DNA of 8,240 nucleotides from Acidobacteriota bacterium (GTDB lineage Bacteria > Acidobacteriota > Terriglobia > Terriglobales > Acidobacteriaceae), in NCBI GenBank assembly GCA_021841795.1, contig JAKCDN010000125.1, positions 1-8,240 of the forward strand, given 5' to 3'. The translations under genes and the position numbers were made by a program. Within the stretch, counting starts at the first letter, position 1. Every line of letters begins with the position of its first letter. Shown here one piece after another: positions 1 to 5,718 of the stretch. A model generated the notes under the pieces. The model was not told the origin of the DNA and did no database searches. It saw only the letters and a program-made list of their open reading frames with translations.

Positions 1-843
1 GCGCGCCAGCATGGTCTCTCCGCGCCGCAGCGCCAGGCGCCACAGCACGCCGAAAAATGCCAGCGGCGCCAGCGCCCCCAGCCACTCGTACCATGTCCAC
101 TTGTACAGGTAGAAGTAGCGGCGCGTATCCAGCGCCTTGCGCCAGCTCCGGTCGCCCGATTCCAGAACCCAGCGCAGCGGCATCCCAGCCGCCATCGATC
201 GCTCCAGCCGCCGTCCCCCACCGGGGATGCGGTCCGTAAGCGTCAGCGCCAGAAACAGCGCGAACGAGATCCCGAACACGGCCATCAGCGGATGCATGGC
301 AAACGCCAGCGCCAGCAGCGCCGCCGCCTGCCCGCGTCTACCGTCCAGGATCCGCCACACCGCCAGCAGAATCATGGCCGTGGCCAGGGTGCGCGGATGC
401 AGATGCTGGTCCGCCATGTAAAGCGCCGTGCCCGTCACCGGCAGCGTAAACATGGCCGCAACCGCCGCCACGCCGCCCCAGCGCGCGCTCTCCTCGCGGA
501 ACAGCAGGTTCGCGATCTTCTTTACCGCCCACAGGATCAGGAATAGTCCTGCCAGTTGCCACAGCAGTTCGGCCCACGCCAGCGGTATCCCGGTCCAGCG
601 CACAAAATGCGCCATGAATCCGTCGAAGATCGTGGCCTGCATCTGCAGGCGGAAGAAATTTGCGTTGTACGGAAACAGCCGCGGATTCAGGTCCGCCTTC
701 ACCGCGCTCAGGTAGATTCCATCGTCTTCCAGACCGGGATGGTACCCCATCACCAGGAATCCCAGCAGCGTGAAAAGCAGGACGCCGGGCAGATCGGAAG
801 AGAGGCGGATGCGTCGCAGCAGCGATTCGCTCTCGGTTTCCAC
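1..843 (-). CDS. Polytopic membrane protein of unknown function, N-terminal part (3' end beyond left edge)
   Basis: The minus-strand frame is open from upstream of 843 through the left edge and gives 281 residues with no stop. A short polar N-terminus is followed by a hydrophobic helix (about residues 18-33), then an acidic loop with the motif YHPGLEDDGIY (34-44) and FPYNANFF. Several more hydrophobic helices follow, with conserved-looking DQHLHPR and AMHPLM motifs. An acidic residue pair right after the first helix, with many helices behind, resembles the layout of GT-C membrane glycosyltransferases, but that is inference and no function is assigned. The start is uncertain. GTG at 843 is chosen because codons just upstream (CTA, GTA, TGT, ATT) are unlike the GC-rich use inside the gene. 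GTG at 867, or GTG at 906 with a GGAG-like site, are alternatives. The gene follows the ZIP transporter on the same strand, 79 bases downstream of its stop, and may be cotranscribed with it. Confidence 0.72.
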   Translation of the reverse strand, partial: METESESLLRRIRLSSDLPGVLLFTLLGFLVMGYHPGLEDDGIYLSAVKADLNPRLFPYNANFFRLQMQATIFDGFMAHFVRWTGIPLAWAELLWQLAGLFLILWAVKKIANLLFREESARWGGVAAVAAMFTLPVTGTALYMADQHLHPRTLATAMILLAVWRILDGRRGQAAALLALAFAMHPLMAVFGISFALFLALTLTDRIPGGGRRLERSMAAGMPLRWVLESGDRSWRKALDTRRYFYLYKWTWYEWLGALAPLAFFGVLWRLALRRGETMLAR

Positions 844-922
844 AACAGGTGCTACGCAATGCGCCACAAGACATAGAATACCGGAGCCTACCCGGCATTC
901 CCGCACCCTCCGCCGCTCCCGG

Positions 923-1648
923 TCACAGTTGCGGCAGCAAGGTGCGCAGCAGCAGGAATCCAGCCACGCCGGCAAAGAACACCAGCGCCATCCGAATCCC
1001 CGGCTCGCGATTCACCTCCGGCACCAGGTCCGTCCCGGCCACATACAGCGCCACTCCGGCAGAGACCGGCAGGCCGTACGGAACCCAGCGCGGCGCCAGT
1101 TGAATCACCAGCACCCCGGCCAGCGTGGCCGCGGCCAGCACCACGGCCGAGTAGAAGGCCGTCGCCCGGCTGCGTCCGCTCGCCAGCATGACGCTCGCCA
1201 TCGTGAACCCCTCCGGCGCCTTGTGCAGCAAAATGGCCAGAAAGATCAGCCAGCCCAGCCAGTTTGAAAGCGCAAACCCCGAACCGATCGCGACCCCGTC
1301 GAACAGCGAGTGCACTCCCAGACCGCCCAGCACCGAGTAGCCCGTGTGCCGCGACACAAACTCGCCGGCATGCGTCTCTTCGCCGTAGTGAAAATGCGCG
1401 TTGATGGTGTGCTCCAGCAGATGCATCGCGCAATAGCCTGCCATGATCAGCGGCGGGCCCAGGCGCGCACTCAGCCGTATGCTCTCCGGCGTCATCTCCA
1501 GCAGCGCCGTTGACATCAGAAAGCCCGCTCCCAGCGCCACAAAATAGCGCAGATAGCGGTCCACTCCCCGTGCGCGCACCAGCACCAGCCCCCCGGCCAC
1601 ATCAGCCAGCGCGGCAATGGCTCCGAGAATCAGTGAGGTCTTCAGCAT
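923..1648 (-). CDS. ZIP-family divalent metal transporter
   Basis: This 241-residue integral membrane protein matches the ZIP (ZupT/GufA-like) family, which imports Zn2+, Fe2+ or other divalent cations into the cytoplasm. Counting from the chosen ATG, the two metal-site signatures are HSLFDGVAIG at 113-122 (helix 4) and HKAPEG at 142-147 (helix 5). These contribute the His, Asp and Glu ligands of the binuclear transport site. About seven to eight hydrophobic segments are visible, the usual number being eight. The loop between helices 3 and 4 is histidine-rich (His77, 80, 85, 87, 93, 101), typical of a metal-sensing or metal-collecting loop. The frame stays open upstream to an ATG at 1741, preceded by an AGG-containing stretch. 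The extra 31 residues are polar, rich in Arg, Pro and Cys, and precede the first membrane helix, so ATG 1648 is preferred; GTG 1669 is a third option. The metal specificity cannot be read from sequence. Confidence 0.88.
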   Translation of the reverse strand: MLKTSLILGAIAALADVAGGLVLVRARGVDRYLRYFVALGAGFLMSTALLEMTPESIRLSARLGPPLIMAGYCAMHLLEHTINAHFHYGEETHAGEFVSRHTGYSVLGGLGVHSLFDGVAIGSGFALSNWLGWLIFLAILLHKAPEGFTMASVMLASGRSRATAFYSAVVLAAATLAGVLVIQLAPRWVPYGLPVSAGVALYVAGTDLVPEVNREPGIRMALVFFAGVAGFLLLRTLLPQL

Positions 1649-1786
1649 CGCACGCAATTCATCAATCACGCACCCTGGAGCCGGGCGCAATGGTTTCATG
1701 CCTGCCGAGCGATATTCCGCGCCCGCAAGGCAGATTCGCATGCGACGGCCTGCTCTCCGTTCCGCAGCCGCCGCTTCCCGCCGGTT

Positions 1787-2872
1787 TCATCCGCTATGCC
1801 GGATGTGCAGCACATCGCCATCCTGCACCACGTATTCTTTCCCTTCCAGGCGCAGCGTCCCTTTGGCCCGCGCGGCCGCCTCGGAACCGGCTTCGAGCAG
1901 GTTGTCCCAGCGAATCGTCTCCGCGCGGATAAAGTGATGCTCCAGATCGGAATGAATCGCTCCTGCCGCCTGCGGCGCCTTCGATCCCAGCGTTACCGTC
2001 CATGCGCGGCACTCGTCTTCGCCCGCCGTGAAGAAGCTGATCAGCCCCAGCAGCTCGTAGCTCTTGCGGATCAGCCGCACCAGCCCGCTTTCGTGCAGCC
2101 CGTAGCTCTCCAGGAAGTCCGACGCCTCCGCGTCGTCCATCTCCGCCAGCTCCGCCTCCACTCTGCCGCAGATGGCGGTCGCTCCGGCGTTTGGCCGCTG
2201 CGCGATCGCTTCGAGCTTGTACTTGCTCACGGCCGCTTCCAGATCGGCGCCCAGGGTTCCGCTCTCGCTCACGTTTAACACATACAGAATGGGCTTCTGC
2301 GATAAAAACATGAATCCGCGGATCAGCTTCTTCTCCTCCGCGGTCATCTCCAGCTCGCGCAGCGGCGTCTCTTGCTCCAGGCATGCCTTTGACCGCAGCA
2401 GCAGCGCGTGCTCGCGCTCCAGATCGCTGGTGCGCGCCTTCTTCAGGTCCTTCTCCACCCGCTCGATGCGTTTCTCCACCTGTCCCAGATCGCTCACGAT
2501 CAGGTCGAACTCAACGTTCTTCGCATCCCGCAGCGGATCGATCGGGCCCTCGCGCGGCACCGCCTCGTTCTCGAATGTGCGCAGCACGTGGATCAGCGCG
2601 TCCACATTGCGCAGATTGGTCAGAAAGCCGGTCTCTTTCAGCGCCTCCTGCCCGATGGCCGCCACGTCCACATACTCCACTGAAGCGTAGGTCGTCTTCT
2701 TGGGCGAGTACAGGGCAGAGAGCTTGTCCAGCCGCTCATCGGGCACGCGCGCCACGCCCACGTGCGCCTCGCGCGGATTGGAAAATCCGTGCTCCTCGAT
2801 CTTGGCCTTGGTCAGAATCTTGAAGAGTGAAGTCTTGCCCACCTGCGGCAGGCCTATAATTCCCGTTTTCAT
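1787..2872 (-). CDS. ychF: Divergent YchF/OLA1-type GTPase or ATPase (DUF933/TGS domain)
   Basis: At 361 residues this is close to the usual YchF length of about 363. The Obg-family nucleotide-binding domain begins at once with a Walker A/G1 motif GLPQVGKTS (7-15). The NVSE tetrad at 200-203 replaces the NKxD of true GTPases, as in YchF/OLA1, which favours ATP over GTP. A charged helical coiled-coil insertion spans roughly 118-185. The C-terminal TGS/DUF933 domain (about 277-361) has the typical FFTAGEDECRAWTV, KAPQAAGAIHSD and FIRAE motifs and ends in DGDVLHIRHS. Relatives associate with ribosomes and act in stress and redox responses. The switch regions are odd: the usual DIAGLV with the following KGASKGEGLGN loop is DVAAIG and shortened (69-74 onward), and the switch I CTIEPN motif is absent. 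This makes it a divergent subgroup member rather than an orthodox YchF. The start ATG has a weak GGAA site; the gene is set apart by 98 bases upstream and 138 downstream. Confidence 0.9.
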   Translation of the reverse strand: MKTGIIGLPQVGKTSLFKILTKAKIEEHGFSNPREAHVGVARVPDERLDKLSALYSPKKTTYASVEYVDVAAIGQEALKETGFLTNLRNVDALIHVLRTFENEAVPREGPIDPLRDAKNVEFDLIVSDLGQVEKRIERVEKDLKKARTSDLEREHALLLRSKACLEQETPLRELEMTAEEKKLIRGFMFLSQKPILYVLNVSESGTLGADLEAAVSKYKLEAIAQRPNAGATAICGRVEAELAEMDDAEASDFLESYGLHESGLVRLIRKSYELLGLISFFTAGEDECRAWTVTLGSKAPQAAGAIHSDLEHHFIRAETIRWDNLLEAGSEAAARAKGTLRLEGKEYVVQDGDVLHIRHSG

Positions 2873-2970
2873 CGTCGTTCCATCGCGGCCCGCGGAGATT
2901 TTCTACTATGCTTCGAGCCTCTTCGATGATACAGGAGTCATGCTCCGGCGCCGGACGGCCAAAGAGCCCC

Positions 2971-3462
2971 TCACACGCGCGAACTCTCCGCCCACGCAAT
3001 TAGCACCACGGTCGCCAGCCCCAGCAACAGCACCGATTCCTCGACGTAGGTGCTGCGCCGATGCAGACGGTTGAAGTGCACTGTAATCGGGTTCGCCGTA
3101 TCCATCGTGTCGATGGCGCCGCCCGCCGCCATGCGGTCCCGCTCCATCGCCGGGATGATCCCGAACTGCGAGTAAACCGTGCCCGCGATCATCGCCACCA
3201 CAAACGCCATCGGCGCCAGCACCGCGCGCGGTTTGTAGATGCCCCAGGCCGGAGCCAGCGCCAGTACCGCCAGCGCCACCATCCCCGCCACCAGCCCCAT
3301 GCCATGCAGGATGCGCAGAAGATGGCCCACGATCGTGCCCGCCGTGTGCGTGTCCGGGCGCAGCGTATTGAAGGTGATCGCCGCAACCACCGGGAAGAAG
3401 ATCTCCGCCCCCATCCACACAATCAGAGACAGAAAAAGCAGCGCGCGTAAAAGTGTCTTCAT
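2971..3462 (-). CDS. DUF4149 family four-helix membrane protein
   Basis: The product is 163 residues with four predicted membrane helices (about 8-30, 50-72, 78-99, 141-157) and no large soluble domain. The layout and motifs match DUF4149-type proteins: an early WMGAEIFFP segment, a GHLLRILHGMG segment leading into helix 2, and FNRLHRRSTYVEE before the last helix. No biochemical function is established for the family. The ATG at 3462 is the first in frame and sits directly before the first hydrophobic helix; the ribosome site is weak, with a GAAG immediately before ATG. It is 122 bases downstream of the cytochrome maturation operon on the same strand and 98 bases upstream of the YchF homologue, so it may have its own promoter or be read through from the operon. 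A role connected with respiration is possible from context but not shown. Confidence 0.8.
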   Translation of the reverse strand: MKTLLRALLFLSLIVWMGAEIFFPVVAAITFNTLRPDTHTAGTIVGHLLRILHGMGLVAGMVALAVLALAPAWGIYKPRAVLAPMAFVVAMIAGTVYSQFGIIPAMERDRMAAGGAIDTMDTANPITVHFNRLHRRSTYVEESVLLLGLATVVLIAWAESSRV

Positions 3463-3550
3463 TCTTCAGGAACCGTGGACCGAAAATCGCTTTCAAAGGA
3501 GATGCTGCGGCGGATCGCGGTCGGCGATCGTCAGCCGAGTACAGTCTATC

Positions 3551-3578
3551 CGAGCCGGCCGCTGCGGCACGGCCCGGT
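3551..3578 (-). terminator. GC-rich imperfect stem-loop after the ccm operon, possible terminator
   Basis: Starting about 8 bases past the stop of the 421-residue protein, the minus strand can fold an imperfect GC-rich hairpin. A GCCG/CGGC stem closes a CAG loop, and it is extended outward by GCC/GGC after a small internal loop. No run of T follows, so it would not be a classical intrinsic terminator. It may only slow transcription or be chance folding in GC-rich DNA. Confidence 0.22.
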
Positions 3579-3585
3579 TTCAACT

Positions 3586-4851
3586 TCACGACTTCTTCAG
3601 CGCCCGCTTCAGCACCGTCTCCAGCGCCGCCTTCTGCTCGGCGTAGTCCTTGCCGTCCAGCGTTCCCGCAATGCGCTCGCTCTCCAGCGCGAACAACTCA
3701 TCTTTCAGCGCGTTCAGCAGCGCCGCGTGCTTTCCCGCCGGCGTTGCCGCGGCCGCATGGGCCGCCGCCGCTGCTGCCGTGCCCCCGGGCACGCCCGTTC
3801 CGCCCGTCACCGGCCGGCGCAGCAGGAAGGCCGCCACCGTCGCCAGCAGCAGCGCCAGTCCGCTCAGAATCCACCACTTGTACTTCGATAGCGGATCGGG
3901 CGTGTTGATGGGCTCCCCGATGCCTCCGCCCGGACCGCTCTGCGCGGCGCCGCCCTGGCTGCTATCGCTCTGCGCTCCCTGGTCGTCGCGCGGGAACGAG
4001 CCCGTCCCCGTGACCGTAAACGTCAGCGCCTTGCCGGGATCTGCGTTCTTCAGCAGAAACGTCTGCACCCCCGGATCCTGCGGCGACGACTGAAACCCCG
4101 CGCCGCTGAAGCTCATCGACTTCGGCAGCACCACCCACACCGTATCCGCCGGCAGCGTGATTGCCGATTGGAAGGTGTACTTGCCGCTGTCGTATGGCAG
4201 CGTATATTCGATCTGGAAAAGCGTGCCCTTGCCGTCCGCATCCGGCTGGATGGGAAAGTTGAACGAGTAATGGCCCGTGGCTCCGTCCGGATCGAGCTTC
4301 ACGCTCGTCGGCAGGCTGCTTGATCCCGGCCGCTGCGCCGAAACATCGCCCAGCACCGCATGCTCCGGCAGAACCACTTCAAAGGATCGCTTGCTCCACT
4401 GCGTCCGCGCCGGCGCGCTCTCGTTGTGCACGTCGTAGCGCTCCACCACCCGCAGTTGCCCGTTGTTGGTCTCGATCCCCGTCACGTGCTCGGCAATGTT
4501 CACGCCGTCCACCTTCGGCGCCACGTCGTACACCGCGATGTTGCCCGTGCCACCGCCCTGCGGAGCGGCCGCAAAGTAGTCGGCGCCCTCGTGCGTCACG
4601 CGAACCAGATAGGGACTGCTCCCCGGCAGATCCAGCGCGTAGTGCCCGCTGCCATCCGTGGTCGCGTGGCCCACTTCGCTCATGCCCGACATCGGCTCCA
4701 GCAGCGTTACCGCGTCGCCTGCCGCCGGCTTGCCGGTGGTCTTGTCCGTCACTGTGCCGCTCACCGTCGCGGCCTGCGCCAGCGCTCCGCTCAAAAAAAA
4801 GATCACTGCCAGACTTCGCACCGCATCAAACGTCGATTTCATCGCTCTCAT
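3586..4851 (-). CDS. Signal-peptide protein with carboxypeptidase-regulatory-like domain, one membrane anchor and CcmI-like cytoplasmic tail
   Basis: This 421-residue protein has a clear signal peptide (1 to about 27, positively charged start, hydrophobic core, ALAQAA cleavage region). A carboxypeptidase-regulatory-like beta-sandwich follows at about 29-95, with VSGTVTDKTTGKPAAG and the TTDGSGHYALDLP turn. A long beta-rich extracytoplasmic region extends to about 290, then a Gly/Ser/Gln-rich linker. One membrane helix lies at about 326-344. A low-complexity Ala/Gly stretch (350-373) leads to a charged helical tail (376-421). The large part is therefore outside the membrane and the tail is cytoplasmic. 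Residues 382-411 align without gaps to residues 47-76 of the neighbouring CcmI-like protein. The first ATG has an AGGA site five bases upstream; an in-frame ATG three codons on is less well placed. It is the last gene of the ccm operon, 30 bases after its neighbour. A role in cytochrome c assembly is inferred from position and the shared tail only. Confidence 0.85.
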   Translation of the reverse strand: MRAMKSTFDAVRSLAVIFFLSGALAQAATVSGTVTDKTTGKPAAGDAVTLLEPMSGMSEVGHATTDGSGHYALDLPGSSPYLVRVTHEGADYFAAAPQGGGTGNIAVYDVAPKVDGVNIAEHVTGIETNNGQLRVVERYDVHNESAPARTQWSKRSFEVVLPEHAVLGDVSAQRPGSSSLPTSVKLDPDGATGHYSFNFPIQPDADGKGTLFQIEYTLPYDSGKYTFQSAITLPADTVWVVLPKSMSFSGAGFQSSPQDPGVQTFLLKNADPGKALTFTVTGTGSFPRDDQGAQSDSSQGGAAQSGPGGGIGEPINTPDPLSKYKWWILSGLALLLATVAAFLLRRPVTGGTGVPGGTAAAAAAHAAAATPAGKHAALLNALKDELFALESERIAGTLDGKDYAEQKAALETVLKRALKKS

Positions 4852-4881
4852 TTCGTTCCTTTGGTCAATCGCTGCGCCCGT

Positions 4882-5157
4882 TTACCCTTGCAATACGTCG
4901 ATCTCTGCCAGCAGTTGCGCGGTCTCGTGCTCAAGAGCTGCCCGCTGCACCTTGAAGTCCTCTTCCGGATACTTGCCCGCGCGGTATTCGAAGTTCAGAT
5001 CGCGCAGGTTCTCGTAGAGCTGCTCCTTGCGCTCCAGCAGAAAGTCCAGCCGTGTCTTCTCCTTCTGGCTCGCGAATGAGTTCTCCGGCCAGAACGTGTA
5101 AACAAACAGCGCAAACAGAAGAAACAAGCCCGCAATCAGGCCCTCGGTCTCGGTCAT
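4882..5157 (-). CDS. CcmI-like small membrane protein (one helix plus cytoplasmic coiled coil)
   Basis: The 91-residue product has one membrane helix (about 6-23, ending in WPEN), then a charged amphipathic helical region (30-89). The stretch LRDLNFEYRAGKYPEEDF (51-68) has the pattern seen in the first part of CcmI and CcmI-like proteins next to ccmF/ccmH genes: a leucine-rich helix, a short turn with AGK, then P-E-E-D. Full CcmI proteins carry a periplasmic TPR domain that binds apocytochrome c; that domain is missing, so this is either a minimal form or a distinct family. It follows ccmH by only 3 bases, and the end of ccmH supplies a GGAGG about 10 bases before the ATG, indicating coupled translation. 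Its likely role is a scaffold for the CcmF-CcmH heme lyase complex. It shares a 30-residue motif with the next gene product. The family name is moderately sure; the function is inferred. Confidence 0.78.
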   Translation of the reverse strand: MTETEGLIAGLFLLFALFVYTFWPENSFASQKEKTRLDFLLERKEQLYENLRDLNFEYRAGKYPEEDFKVQRAALEHETAQLLAEIDVLQG

Positions 5158-5160
5158 CGC

Positions 5161-5718
5161 TCACAGTCCTCCATCGCTGTCCGTCTCCCGGCGTATCCGA
5201 TCGATCCGCTCCTGCTCCACGGGGTCCAGCGCCGCCGCTTCTCCGGCCGCAGCGGTCCGCAGCCTCCCGCGCAGCCCGCCCCAGCGGCGGATCAGCAGAA
5301 TCGTTCCCAGCAGCGCCGCCGCAAACACCGCGAACGGCGCAATCCACGCCACCAGGTTGAATCCCGTCGTCGGCGGAGCCGCCAGCACCGTCACCCCGTA
5401 TTTGGCGGCAAAGCCGTCCAGAATCTGCTGATCGCTCAGCCCCGAGGCAATCGCCGCGCTCAGCTCGTTGCGCATCCGGCCCGACTCCGGACAGCCCACA
5501 TGGTTGCACTCGCCCAGCAGTTGCGCGCAGCCGCACGTGCACATCAGCCGATGGCCCAGATTGGTAAAGCGCGCGCCCGCATCCGTCGCCCCCAGTGAAA
5601 AACACAGCGCCACCGCCAGCAGCAGCGCCTCGGCCACTCTGATCCTGCCGCTCCAGCCTGCGCGCGTGCCGACGCGGCGCTGGTTGCGGCCAACAGCTTC
5701 GCTGGTCGCCGGCGGCAT
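5161..5718 (-). CDS. ccmH: Cytochrome c maturation protein CcmH (apocytochrome thiol reductase subunit)
   Basis: This 185-residue CcmH/CycL/NrfF-type protein has an N-terminal signal or anchor helix (about 28-45), a periplasmic thiol-redox domain (50-110), a second membrane helix (about 119-143) and a short charged cytoplasmic end. Family members reduce the CXXCH cysteines of apocytochrome c so that CcmF can attach heme. The usual LRCxxCQ motif is altered: Cys60, Cys62 and Cys64 lie in LMCTCGCAQLL, with further cysteines at 71 and 76 in ECNHVGCPES. The following helical part (MRNEL, GLSDQQILDGFAAKYG) is typical of the family. Its ATG overlaps the ccmF stop as TGATG and is preceded by a G-rich site within the ccmF end, so translation is probably coupled. 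The first 27 residues are Arg-rich and polar before the helix, so a start further inside cannot be excluded, but the overlap favours this ATG. Confidence 0.93.
   Translation of the reverse strand: MPPATSEAVGRNQRRVGTRAGWSGRIRVAEALLLAVALCFSLGATDAGARFTNLGHRLMCTCGCAQLLGECNHVGCPESGRMRNELSAAIASGLSDQQILDGFAAKYGVTVLAAPPTTGFNLVAWIAPFAVFAAALLGTILLIRRWGGLRGRLRTAAAGEAAALDPVEQERIDRIRRETDSDGGL

Noticed and set aside
338..898. Minus-strand 186-codon frame starting at ATG 898 with a GGAGG site
   Set aside because: Its product is Gly/Arg/His-rich with no helices or domains and lies out of frame under a clearly hydrophobic, coherent membrane protein.
1794..2384. Minus-strand second frame inside the YchF gene
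   Set aside because: Low-complexity Arg/Gly/Ala product without motifs; the overlapping frame is a full-length YchF homologue.
2944..2955. Palindrome TCCGGCGCCGGA between the DUF4149 and YchF genes
   Set aside because: No T run and no nearby promoter elements; short CG-only palindromes are common by chance at this GC content.
2906..3589. Minus-strand 227-codon frame covering the DUF4149 gene
   Set aside because: The DUF4149 frame gives four clean membrane helices and family motifs, while this one gives Gly/Ala/Arg-rich sequence.
3740..3800. GCC-rich low-complexity tract as a possible repeat element
   Set aside because: It encodes the Ala/Gly linker of the 421-residue protein in frame and needs no other explanation.
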